Part shown: positions 53,778-62,357 of the stretch, piece by piece | Layout of the letters: the number at the start of each line of letters is the position of its first letter | Numbering within the stretch: the first letter of the stretch is position 1 | Origin: Pseudomonas hunanensis | Lineage (GTDB): Bacteria; Pseudomonadota; Gammaproteobacteria; Pseudomonadales; Pseudomonadaceae | NCBI RefSeq assembly: GCF_013393325.1 | Contig: NZ_QJRC01000094.1 | Coordinates: forward strand, 62,001 to 126,000 | Length of the DNA: 64,000 nucleotides | Reading direction: 5' to 3' | Notes under the pieces: model-generated | Seen by the model: only the letters and a program-made list of their open reading frames with translations | What the model was told of the DNA's origin: nothing | Databases searched by the model: none | Made by a program: the position numbers and the translations under genes

Positions 53778-54517
53778 ATGGAACACGTCGATCACATCCT
53801 GATCGTCGACGACGACCGCAAATCCGCGAACTGGTCGGCAACTACCTGAAGAAGAACGGCCTGCGTACCAGCATCGTCGCCGACGGCCGGCAGATGCGCG
53901 CCTTTCTCGAAGCCAACAGCGTCGACCTGATCGTGCTAGACATCATGATGCCCGGCGACGATGGCCTGCTGCTGTGCCGTGAACTGCGTGCCGGCAAGCA
54001 CCGCAACACCCCGGTATTGATGCTGACCGCCCGCAACGACGAAACCGACCGGATCATCGGCCTGGAAATGGGCGCCGACGATTACCTGACCAAGCCGTTC
54101 TCGGCCCGCGAACTGCTCGCCCGCATCAACGCCGTGCTACGCCGCACGCGCATGCTGCCGCCCAACCTGACCATCAGCGAAAGCAGCCGCCTGCTTGCTT
54201 TCGGCCAGTGGCGCCTGGACACCACCGCGCGCCACCTGCTCGACAGCGAAGGTACCCTGGTGGCCCTGAGCGGCGCCGAATACCGCCTGTTGCGGGTGTT
54301 CCTCGACCACCCGCAGCGGGTGCTCAGCCGTGAACAACTGCTTAACCTGACCCAAGGCCGCGAGGCCGACATCTTTGACCGCTCCATCGACTTGCTGGTC
54401 AGCCGCCTGCGCCAACGCCTGGGCGACGATGCCCGCGAGCCCAGCTGTATCAAGACCGTGCGCAGCGAGGGCTATGTGTTCTCGCTGCCGGTGCAATTGC
54501 TCGAGTCGCTGTCATGA
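53778..54517 (+). pseudogene. OmpR-family response regulator with an apparent one-base deletion
   Basis: The gene should begin at ATG 53778 ('MEHVDHILIVDDDRK') but the reading frame breaks at the AAA run 53820-53822. After codon 15 the receiver domain continues one base off frame ('IRELVGNYLKKNG', then 'LIVLDIMMPGDDG' with the phospho-acceptor Asp, 'LTKPFSA' with the conserved Lys, and a winged HTH ending 'SEGYVFSLP'). Restoring one A gives a normal 246-aa protein. As written, any product from a later start would lack the acidic pair DDD. It could be a real mutation or a homopolymer sequencing error. The kinase gene overlaps its end by 4 bases. Confidence 0.8.
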
Positions 54518-55800
54518 AATGGCCTCGTACCCTGGCCTCGCGCCTGGCACTGATCTTCTTCACCGGCCTGGTGCTGGCCTACGGCCTGTCGTTCGGCCTG
54601 CAGGCCTACGAGCGCTATATCAGTAGCCGCTCGATGATGCTCAACAACCTGGAGCAGGACGTGGCCACTTCGGTCGCCATCCTCGACCGCCTTCCCGCAG
54701 CCGAACGTGCTGCCTGGCTGCCACGCCTGGAACGGCGCACCTATCGCTACCGCCTCGACCAGGGCCAGACAGGCGAAGCAATGACCAGCAGCGACCCGCC
54801 GATGGCCGCCGAGTCGATCGTCAAGGCCATTGGCAGCGACTATCGCCTGACCTTCCAGGAAATCCCCGGACCGAATGCGCACTTCCAGGCACACCTGAAC
54901 CTGGCCGACGGTGCGCCACTGACCATCGACGTGACCCCGTCGCCGGTGCCGGTGGCACGCTGGCTACCCGTGGTACTGCTGATTCAGCTGGCTGTGCTGT
55001 TGCTGTGTACCTGGCTGGCAGTGCACCTGGCCATCGGCCCGCTCACCCGACTGGCCCGGGCGGTGGACAACCTCGACCCGGACCGCCCCGGTGTGCAACT
55101 GGATGAAAGCGGCCCCCGCGAGGTGCGCTACGCGGCGGTGGCCTTCAACGCCCTGCAGGCGCGCATCGCTGCCCACCTCAAGGAACGCATGCAGTTGCTG
55201 GCGGCCATTTCCCACGACCTGCAAACGCCGATCACCCGCATGAAGCTGCGCGTCGAGGTGATGGACGAGGGGGTGGAAAAGGACAAGTTGTGGAGCGACC
55301 TAGGCGAAATGGAGCACCTGGTGCGCGAGGGCGTGGCGTATGCCCGCAGCATGGATACCAGCACCGAAGCCCCTTGCAGGGTCAACCTTGATGCCTTCCT
55401 CGACAGCCTGGTATTCGACTATCAGGACAGCGGCGCCCAGGTGGCGCGCCACGGCAGCACCGGCAGCCTGCTGGAAACCCGCCCGCATGCCCTGCGCCGA
55501 GTGCTGGTGAACCTGGTGGATAACGCGCTCAAGTTTGCCGGTGCTGCCGAGCTGGAAGTGTGCCGCGAGGGCGGCATGACCGTGATCCGTGTGCTCGACA
55601 ACGGGCCTGGGATACCCAGTGGCGAACTGGATGAAGTGCTAAAGCCGTTCTACCGGGTGGAGGGTTCGCGTAATCGCAGCACGGGTGGCACCGGTTTGGG
55701 GCTGGCCATTGCCCACCAGCTGATCCAGGCCATGGGGGGGCGACTGACCCTAAGCAACCGCGAAAGTGGCGGGCTGTGCGCACGGATCGAGCTCAACTGA
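54514..55800 (+). CDS. Sensor histidine kinase
   Basis: The 428-aa kinase has TM1 (about residues 10-30), a periplasmic sensor of about 115 residues, TM2 (about 150-170), HAMP ('GPLTRLARAVDNLDPDRPG'), HisKA with His234 in 'ISHDLQTPITRMK', and an ATPase domain with 'NLVDNALKF' (N box), 'VLDNGPGIP' (G1) and 'GGTGLGLAIA' (G2). It overlaps the response-regulator gene by 4 bases. The neighbourhood recalls the P. aeruginosa bfmRS-efhP locus as I remember it. The signal is unknown; the nearby EF-hand/MNIO genes suggest metal or cation sensing. Confidence 0.93.
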   Translation: MKWPRTLASRLALIFFTGLVLAYGLSFGLQAYERYISSRSMMLNNLEQDVATSVAILDRLPAAERAAWLPRLERRTYRYRLDQGQTGEAMTSSDPPMAAESIVKAIGSDYRLTFQEIPGPNAHFQAHLNLADGAPLTIDVTPSPVPVARWLPVVLLIQLAVLLLCTWLAVHLAIGPLTRLARAVDNLDPDRPGVQLDESGPREVRYAAVAFNALQARIAAHLKERMQLLAAISHDLQTPITRMKLRVEVMDEGVEKDKLWSDLGEMEHLVREGVAYARSMDTSTEAPCRVNLDAFLDSLVFDYQDSGAQVARHGSTGSLLETRPHALRRVLVNLVDNALKFAGAAELEVCREGGMTVIRVLDNGPGIPSGELDEVLKPFYRVEGSRNRSTGGTGLGLAIAHQLIQAMGGRLTLSNRESGGLCARIELN

Positions 55801-55812
55801 AAAGCGCGCACC

Positions 55813-55826
55813 TACAATCCGATACA
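55813..55826. promoter_or_regulatory. TACA-N6-TACA direct repeat before the DoxX gene
   Basis: cTACAatccgaTACAcaacccc has two TACA units 10 bases apart (55813 and 55823), between the kinase stop and the DoxX start. Together with those at 53693 and 58572 it matches the pattern TACA-N6-TACA followed by an A/C-rich run. Confidence 0.55.
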
Positions 55827-55908
55827 CAACCCCCGCACCGCCGACACACTGCAGACACCCCACAACCACACACTCCCGGTCACACAACTAGCCCCGGGAG
55901 CCACCTTG

Positions 55909-56391
55909 ATGAAAGCCATTACCCTGACCACCTTCGACCACATCGGCAGCTGGAGCGCCGACCTGCCGTTACGGCTGTTCCTGGCTTGGGAGTTTTTTGA
56001 ATCCGGCTGGGAGAAGTTCAATGGCAGCAACTGGTTCGCCGACCTGCAAACCCGCTTCCCATTCCCCTTCAACCTGCTACCAGTCGAGCTGAACTGGCAG
56101 CTGTCGATGTGGGCGGAGCTGGTGCTGCCGTTGCTGCTGTTGTTGGGCCTGGGTACCCGGCTGGCTTCCTTTGGCTTGATGGTCGTGACCGTAGTAGCGA
56201 TTGCGGCGGTGCATTGGCCGGCGCACTGGTCAGGTTTGGCTGAGCTGGCGCAGGGGTATGCGATTACCGACCAGGGCTTTGGCAATTACAAATTGCCGCT
56301 GATCTACTTGGTTGCATTGCTGCCTCTGCTGCTCAAGGGCGCCGGGCGCTTGAGCCTGGATCATTGGCTCAGGATGCGGTTCAGCAAGTAG
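55909..56391 (+). CDS. DoxX family membrane protein
   Basis: The 160-aa product has about four membrane helices with DoxX signatures: 'PLRLFLAWEFFESGWEKFNG' (about residues 20-39), 'ELVLPLLLLLGLGTRLASFGLMVV' and 'YKLPLIYLVALLPLLLKGAGRLSLDHWL'. DoxX proteins often accompany DUF692/DUF2063 clusters as BufD-type partners. ATG 55909 has gggag upstream. It faces the DUF2063 gene across a hairpin and has a TACA direct repeat in front, like the EF-hand operon. Confidence 0.88.
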   Translation: MKAITLTTFDHIGSWSADLPLRLFLAWEFFESGWEKFNGSNWFADLQTRFPFPFNLLPVELNWQLSMWAELVLPLLLLLGLGTRLASFGLMVVTVVAIAAVHWPAHWSGLAELAQGYAITDQGFGNYKLPLIYLVALLPLLLKGAGRLSLDHWLRMRFSK

Positions 56392-56397
56392 TATCGC

Positions 56398-56416
56398 GGG
56401 GGCGTTTTGCGCCCCC
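56398..56416. terminator. Bidirectional hairpin between DoxX and DUF2063 genes
   Basis: gggggcg / cgccccc form a 7-bp stem with loop ttttg, immediately after the DoxX stop and just past the end of the DUF2063 gene on the other strand. Confidence 0.65.
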
Positions 56417-56423
56417 AATGCCC

Positions 56424-57119
56424 TCAAACCGTGCCGACAATGATGCCCGCTTCGCGCATCCCCTGGAGCAACCCCAGCCCCTGCTCCAGATCCCCACCCA
56501 ACGCCTGCAACCGCTCCCGTCCACGCCCCTGCTCCACCAGCAACCGATACGCCATCGGTGCCAACCGCGCAAAGCGCACCTGCAACCCCGCATCGCGATA
56601 AACCAGCAGCAAGGTCGGCGCCTCTGGCGCAACCGTTGGCTGGTAATCGGCGCTGATGCGCTCAACCGGCCACCGGTAGGCCAGCACCCGCGCCACGCAA
56701 GACAACAGCGGCTCGCCAGCCAGCAGGTCACCCGCAGGATCATGCAGCGGGTCCTCGGCATCGCTCAGGTACAGCTGCGTCTCGATCCACTCGTAATGCG
56801 CCAGTTCCAACTGCCAGGGCGCATCCGGCTGCACGCCTTGCAAGTAATCGACGAACGTCTCTGCAATCTCGGTGAACAACGGTGTCTGGCTACGGTAGTT
56901 GGCATAGAAATCACGCACCCGCACATGCCAACGTTGCTCGCCCAGGGCCTGGCGCATGACAGGAAAACTGCCAGCCAGCAAGCCTTCGATGGCGCCATAG
57001 AATAACTCCCGGTAAATCTTCAGGCGCCGTGCTTGCGCGCCAGGTGGCGGAGCATTGCGCAGCGGGTCGCGCAGGTGGCGAGCCAAGGCGTATTGCTGTT
57101 CGCGCAAGGTCTCATTCAT
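56424..57119 (-). CDS. DUF2063 protein, MNIO partner (BufC/HvfC type)
   Basis: The 231-aa protein matches PF09836 (DUF2063), sometimes mislabelled as DNA-binding: '[15 protein letters not shown]' at the start, '[33 protein letters not shown]' (about residues 37-69), then '[23 protein letters not shown]' and '[15 protein letters not shown]'. In characterised clusters this partner presents the precursor peptide to the DUF692 oxidase. Its start overlaps the MNIO stop by 8 bases. I start at ATG 57119 ('MNETLREQQ'); the open frame before it is antisense to the MNIO gene. Confidence 0.9.
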
Positions 57120-57945
57120 GCCTCTGCCCTCCCCAGCTACGCTGCATGTCACGGATACGTGCTGTCTCCTCCAGCAGCTGTGCCAGTGGGGGGAGGTTGA
57201 AGTCACGTTCGAGCACGGTCGGCTGCACCCCAAAGCGTTCACAGGCGAACGCGTACAGTGCCCAGACATCTTCCTTGACCGGCGCCCCATGGGTGTCGAC
57301 CTTGAGGTCCGGGGCCTCATCGTAATGACCGGCAATGTGCATGCAGGTCACCCGCGCCCGGGGCAAGCCTTCAAGGAATTCCCGGGCGTCATAGCCGTGA
57401 TTGCAGGCATTGACGAATACATTGTTGACGTCCAGCAGCAGGTCACAGTCGGCTTCATCGAGTACTGCACGAATAAATTCAAGTTCACTCATCGCAGCGT
57501 AAGGGGCGGCGTAGTAGCTGATGTTCTCGACAGCGATACGCCGTTCCAGGTGCGTCTGCGCCCGGCGTATGCGCGCCGCCACATGGTGCACCGCTTCATC
57601 GGTGAACGGGATGGGCATCAAGTCGTACAGGTGCCCGTCATCACTGCAGTAGCTCAGGTGTTCGCTATACAAGCGCACTTGGTGGCGATCGAGAAACTGC
57701 CGGATCTGGTCGAGAAACTGCCAGTCCAGCGGCGCACTCCCCCCCAACGACAACGACAACCCATGGCAGGTGATGGGAAAACGCTCCGCCAACTCGGCCA
57801 ACCCCTTACCGTAGGCGCCGCCCACGGCAATCCAGTTTTCCGGCGCGCATTCGAGAAAGTCCACTGCACCCGGCGCCATGGCGAGCAGTTCCGGCAACAG
57901 GCCACGGCGCAAGCCCAACCCAGTATTCAACAGTGCGGGAAGCAT
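57112..57945 (-). CDS. DUF692 multinuclear non-haem iron oxidase (MNIO, BufB/HvfB type)
   Basis: The 277-aa TIM-barrel enzyme belongs to MNIO (DUF692), which uses two or three irons to modify peptide cysteines. The family residues are in place: 'GLGLRRGLL' at 10-18, Glu32 and Asn37 in 'LECAPENW', His61 in '[10 protein letters not shown]', Glu95/His96 in 'SEHLSYC', Glu140/Asn141 in 'VENISYY', Asp172/Asn174 in '[11 protein letters not shown]' with His183 in 'CNHGYD', His203/His207 in 'MHIAGH', and Asp217/His219 in 'VDTHG'. No substrate-specific extra domain is present. It lies between the EF-hand precursor and its DUF2063 partner. Confidence 0.93.
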
Positions 57946-58018
57946 AAACAGGTCTCCAACAGGCACAACGCCCCGCCTGACCAGCAGGAGGGGCGTTGCA
58001 TCACATCAAGGGATAAGG

Positions 58019-58459
58019 TCAGGACTTATTGTTCAAGTGGCTGAACAGCCCTTCAGGCATGGCCTTGCCGTTGGCCTGGTAAATCGCCTTCAGGTGATCC
58101 GCTGCTTCCTGTTCGGAGATGAAGCCATCATGGTTACTGTCGATCTTGTCGAAGTCGCCCGCACGGTCCTTGGCCACCGCCACGAACTCTTCGCGCGAAA
58201 CCTTGCCATCGTGGTCCCTGTCGGTCTTGGCGAACGAGGCGTCACCGCACTTGCCTTCGCCGCATTTGCCTTCGCTCTGGGTGACCTTGCCGCTGGCGCC
58301 GCATTTGCCTTCACCACACTTGCCCTCGCCGGCCACCTTGGCCGATGCCAGCTGGTAACCCTGGGCCAACGGTTCGACGGCAAACGCGCTGCTGCTCAGT
58401 GCCATGCTGCCGATCAGGGCGGCGCCGAGCAGGCCGAGGGTAGTTTTTGCTTGAGTCAT
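58019..58459 (-). CDS. Secreted EF-hand protein with EGKCG repeats, probable MNIO precursor
   Basis: The 146-aa protein has a signal peptide (residues about 1-27, 'SSSAFAVEP'). Four EGKCG motifs follow, in two back-to-back pairs: residues 45-54 and 63-72 (Cys48, 53, 66, 71). Then come two EF-hand loops: D80-E91 ('DRDHDGKVSREE') and D107-E118 ('DSNHDGFISEQE'). EGKCG is the motif that MNIO enzymes of the HvfB/BufB group modify in small copper-binding peptides, so this is probably the precursor for the enzyme encoded next. The EF-hands add a likely calcium site and resemble P. aeruginosa EfhP. ATG 58459 has ggag upstream; the in-frame sequence before it is non-coding. Confidence 0.9.
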   Translation of the reverse strand: MTQAKTTLGLLGAALIGSMALSSSAFAVEPLAQGYQLASAKVAGEGKCGEGKCGASGKVTQSEGKCGEGKCGDASFAKTDRDHDGKVSREEFVAVAKDRAGDFDKIDSNHDGFISEQEAADHLKAIYQANGKAMPEGLFSHLNNKS

Positions 58460-58571
58460 GATGTAGCTCCACAGTGGTTGGAAAGTGGAGCCATTAGGCC
58501 GTTGCGGTTTGTCGTGGATGTATCGTGTGGGGCGCGCTTTTGTATGGCAGTAGGTCTGCCGTGCGCGCAGA

Positions 58572-58585
58572 TACAGTGGGATACA
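58572..58585. promoter_or_regulatory. TACA-N6-TACA direct repeat before the EF-hand operon
   Basis: gaTACAgtgggaTACAcaac carries two TACA units 10 bases apart, about 113 bases before the EF-hand start and 48 bases after the DUF4174 stop. It is the best match of the three sites to the 53691 and 55813 copies. Confidence 0.6.
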
Positions 58586-58633
58586 CAACACCTGGCAGCT
58601 GGCCCCAACGTGCCTTGGGGCCATGATGCGTGT

Positions 58634-59185
58634 TCAGTCTTCCAGCGGTTTGGGCGGGGCCGCCGGTTTGGCTGGCTTGGCCGGCTTGGTGTCCTTGGCC
58701 TTGGCTTCCGGTGCCGCTGCTACGGGCTCGGGCGCCGCCACCGCCTTTTCGCTGGCAGGCAGTTCATCGACTGCCTTGAAGATCACCTGCGGGTCGATGG
58801 CCTCGCCAGTGTCGTCGTCCTTGAGCATGTGCCGCTCGCCATCCTTGCCGACCAGGATCACCTTGGTGCCCTTGCTCGCCCCCAGCTTCAGTTCACGAAT
58901 CAGGGCCATGGTGGTCTGCTGTTCGAGGTTCTTGTCCTCGCGCTTGCCCATCATGTTGGCGACGCTGTACAGCACAAGGTTGCGCTCCTTGAAGGCTGCC
59001 TGGGTGGCCGGATCCTCGAGCGCCTTGTTCAACCCGCGCAAGGTCGGGTCGGCACTGCTCGGGGCGATAACCACCAACGGCCTGGCCTTACCCAGTTCCT
59101 TGGCTAAAGGCGCATCACTGTCTGCGGCAAACAGGGGGCCGGCAACAGCAAGCAAGGTTGCGAGGGTCAGTGACCGGACGAGCAT
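58634..59185 (-). CDS. DUF4174 family secreted protein
   Basis: The 183-aa product has a signal peptide (residues about 1-20, 'AVAGPLFAADS') and a thioredoxin-like DUF4174 domain ('KARPLVVIAPSSADPTLRGLNKAL', about 32-55, and 'GTKVILVGKDGERHMLK', about 105-121). A low-complexity tail rich in Ala, Pro and Lys ('KDTKPAKPAKPAAPPKP') follows. No CxxC active site is visible. It precedes the EF-hand operon in the same direction but with a 174-base gap. ATG 59185 has aaggag. A near match to the TACA repeat (TACC-N6-TACA) lies at 59210-59223. Confidence 0.85.
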   Translation of the reverse strand: MLVRSLTLATLLAVAGPLFAADSDAPLAKELGKARPLVVIAPSSADPTLRGLNKALEDPATQAAFKERNLVLYSVANMMGKREDKNLEQQTTMALIRELKLGASKGTKVILVGKDGERHMLKDDDTGEAIDPQVIFKAVDELPASEKAVAAPEPVAAAPEAKAKDTKPAKPAKPAAPPKPLED

Positions 59186-59414
59186 GCGTATCTCCTTATT
59201 GTCTCGATATACCAATGACTACAGATCACGGAGAAAAATCCGACAAGGAGCCTAAACCACTTCACACAAGAACGGGGGGTGCAAAAGTAACTGTCGATTT
59301 CCGAGCTACCTGAAGCCAGGGCAACGGCGTTGGCACAATCCACCGTCACCCAGACTGAGCATAGCCCAAAGCCGCCTTGGTCAGGGCCAGGTAAACCCTT
59401 ACCCTGAGTTGTGG

Positions 59415-62345
59415 TCAACGCACCGGTATGCCTAGCTCCTCGGGCCCCGCTTCCATCGCACGAATCGTCATGTCCAGCATCAGCCCCCTGCGTGCAGCAC
59501 GCTGCGCATCTCGAATGGCATCCGCCTGCTCGATCTTTGCGCCCTCCAGGAGCGCTTCATCGTCAAGTACCGTTTCAAGCTGTCGCCTGAAGGGCAAGTC
59601 GACCGCAGCGAATTGGTCAGGATAGGTACGCTCCAGGTGCGCCTGCCAAAATTCACGATCAACCATCGAACGTGCGATCTCATCCGGGGTTTCCGCGTTC
59701 CGCACAGCGGCTTCTGCCTCTGCCAGGTCCGCGTCCAAAACGCCTGAAACAGCCTGGAAGCTCATTTCCCCCACCTGCAGGGGCAAGTCAAGCCGCTCCC
59801 TTAGCCCGATCCTGAAGGCCAACCCCACTTCGCTGCCTTCCAGCGCCCTGGCGTGTTGGATTGCCCATCGGCTGGCGAACCTGTCGACTGCATCCTGGCG
59901 CCATAGGCGTCTTCCCAGGCCAAGCAAGGCGCCTTCGCTATGTTCTCCAGCGGCATGTTCTACCTGCCAGACAAGCATGTTCAGTTCGAGGTTGCTCAAG
60001 CACCAGGTTGCACCGTCCTGGCACCCCCACTCATCATTGGCCACGGACAGCAAGTTCTGGCGCAATTCCGGCGTCATGGCCATCGCCTGCACTAACGCCA
60101 TTACCCGATTGCCCAATGCCCGCGCGTTGACACGAAAGTCCTCGGACAGCAAAAGCTGCCCAAGGACACGGAAAAAGCGCCCGGCATCTTGCCGTTCATC
60201 CAGCGAGTCCCAGGCCGCAAGCATCAAGCCGCGATGCTCCGGGGCCACCGCATCGCCCCAGACTTCACGCGCGTGCTGCAGGCGCAGAAACACTTGCTCC
60301 TCGTCGACCACAGGAACGTCGCTCCTCAGCGAGGCTCGCAAACGCCCCATCTGGGCCTCGCCCAACGGGTTCGCGCTCAGGCGGATCCGCCGCCGACGCC
60401 ATACGGGCATCTGGAAAAACTGCTCCGGAATATGCCTGATGCGGTTCTCCCGCAAGTCAACGGATACCAGCTGAGCACGCTCGAACACGCCTGCGGGGAA
60501 TTGCGTGATGTGTGTGTCGCGCAAGTTCAGCCATCGCAGTTCGGTCAAACCGGCCAGCGGAAACGGGCGCCCCAGTGGATTGTGGGACAGGTCGAGAGAC
60601 TCCAGGCTCGTACAACTGGCCAACGTGGCGGTTTGCTCCATGTTCAGACGAATCCGGTTATGGGTCAGACTCAGATGCCGTAGTTGCGGTATTTGCAGCA
60701 GCGGTTGTGGTAGGCGCGTCAACAGGTTGCCGCCCAGGTCAAGGGTTTGCAGGTTGGGGAAAGCCAGCAGGAAACTGTTGGGTACTTCCAGGAGATTCAG
60801 GTGCAACATCGATAGGCTGGTAACGCCTCTGAAGCTGACTTGCGCAGGCATGCTGGGCAAGCCGTCCAATCTGAAATTGCAGAAGATGGCATGCAGGTTT
60901 TGTTGCGCATCGATTTGCAACGCCCCAACACCGACCGACCGTCTCCAGCAATTGAACAAGGTCTGGCGCAAGGCATCTCGATCCTCCCTGGCTTCGCCCT
61001 GTCCCTGTGCCACCCAGGTATCCAGCGTGTTGCGCAGTACCGTGAGCTCATTGCTCAGGTCGCTCAGTACCCGTTCAAGTTGATGCCCTGAACGCCTGGC
61101 CTCATCGACGAGGGTCTCGATCTGCACATCACTCAACCAAGGAAAGAGATCCCGCAGCGTTGCTCTCAGGGCTCTGCCTCTCGATGCGAAACCACTCACG
61201 CCAGCGCCACCCAGCGGGTAGCCCAAACGCCCATCTGCCAAGCGCAGGGGCATTCGAACAGCGCCCGGGCGTACCGCGCCGAGCAGACGAGCGATCTCAT
61301 CACGGCGGCTGACTGCTTCGCGCCCCAGCAGCACCCTGAGGTTGTGCGAGAACGGCTCGCCGACCCTCATCGCCTCACGTTGCTCATCGGTATAGGCTAG
61401 CGCCATGACGTCGAACAACTCTCCCGGCGCCCCGAGCGCCTTGCCTTGGTCATCAAGCAACTGGAAACGGCCATTCAAGTGCACCAGATCGAACGCTCGC
61501 TGCCCCTGTTCGGTTTGCGCCAGCATCGGCCCATCCAGGTAACCTTCGTACAAGCGCCAGCGCACACCTTGTTCGCTTCCAGGCAGGTACCGCAAGAGGC
61601 CCAGGGCCACCCGAGCCAGGTCTGCATTCTGTGGCGTATCCAGGTACAGCGCTTCAAGTACCCGGACCTGACGCATAGCCGACAGGCTGCCCCTGGCCGC
61701 TTCGGCCAGCCCCAGCGCAACCCTGCCGCTAGAGAGCAGACGCCTGCGCTCGACACCATTGGCGGCTTTTACCAACGCTTGTGCAGCGCGCACGTGCAAC
61801 CCTGGAAAAACCCGGCGTAGGGCTGCGCTGCCAGGGCTGTCGGTAGGCTGCAGCGCTTCGTACAGGTGATGCAATAGTGTTCGGCGCTGCGTCCATGCCA
61901 ACTCAGCCAGTGCCTGATCTGGCAGGCCATCCGCACCTGGCAACCGCCGCGCATGTTCAAGCACGGTTACATCCTCTACCGGCATGCCACTGCGCAGACA
62001 ACCAATCATGCTACGAATGCGCTGATCGAGCTTGACCCGCAGCACACTGTCAAGCATGCCTGGGCTTGGCGCCTGGGCATGTACATGCAAGCTACGCACA
62101 TCGTCACCATCAAGGTCATGAAGCAGCAGGACCTGGTCGATCTCTTCGTCACCCAGCCTGCTGAATGCCCCGCCAAAGCGCCGGAACATGCGGTATCTAT
62201 CGGCCCACTGACTCGGTTGCTCGCTCCACAATCGCCAAGCGCCAGCACCATTGTGACGTAGCATCGGCCCGTGGCCGTCGACGGGGCACAGTTGCCACTG
62301 ACCGTCGCCAGCCGGCGCCGTCACGCGGTAGTCATACCCGTCCAT
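59415..62345 (-). pseudogene. NEL-type E3 ubiquitin ligase effector, 3' part (LRR and NEL domains)
   Basis: This 976-aa frame carries the leucine-rich repeats ('LQTLDLGGNLLTRLP', 'LRHLSLTHNRI', 'LESLDLSHNPLG', 'LRWLNLRDTHI', 'LVSVDLRENRI', about residues 530-660) and a C-terminal NEL domain with the catalytic Cys in 'CQDGATW' (Cys about 775, followed by Asp). NEL enzymes load ubiquitin on Cys and act inside host cells after secretion. It is in the same frame as the DUF6543 half and separated only by TAG and four codons; ATG 62345 is merely an internal Met. A truncated protein from there would lack the N-terminal domain. A 229-base gap with no obvious terminator separates it from DUF4174. Confidence 0.85.
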
Positions 62346-62357
62346 TTCGATCCAGGC

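Noticed and set aside
53759..53820. Alternative N-terminus 'MHRNAAHGTRRSHP...' for the response regulator
   Set aside because: It is the wrong frame of the real N-terminal codons; the true start at 53778 plus one restored base gives the conserved receiver sequence.
57120..57335. N-terminal extension of the DUF2063 protein
   Set aside because: It would overlap the MNIO gene by more than 200 bases in a different frame and shows no family similarity; ATG 57119 matches the family start.
58180..58340. Assembly artefact or CRISPR-like repeat at the EGKCG-coding repeats
   Set aside because: The repeats are in frame, short, encode a known functional motif and differ in codons; they are a protein-level repeat.
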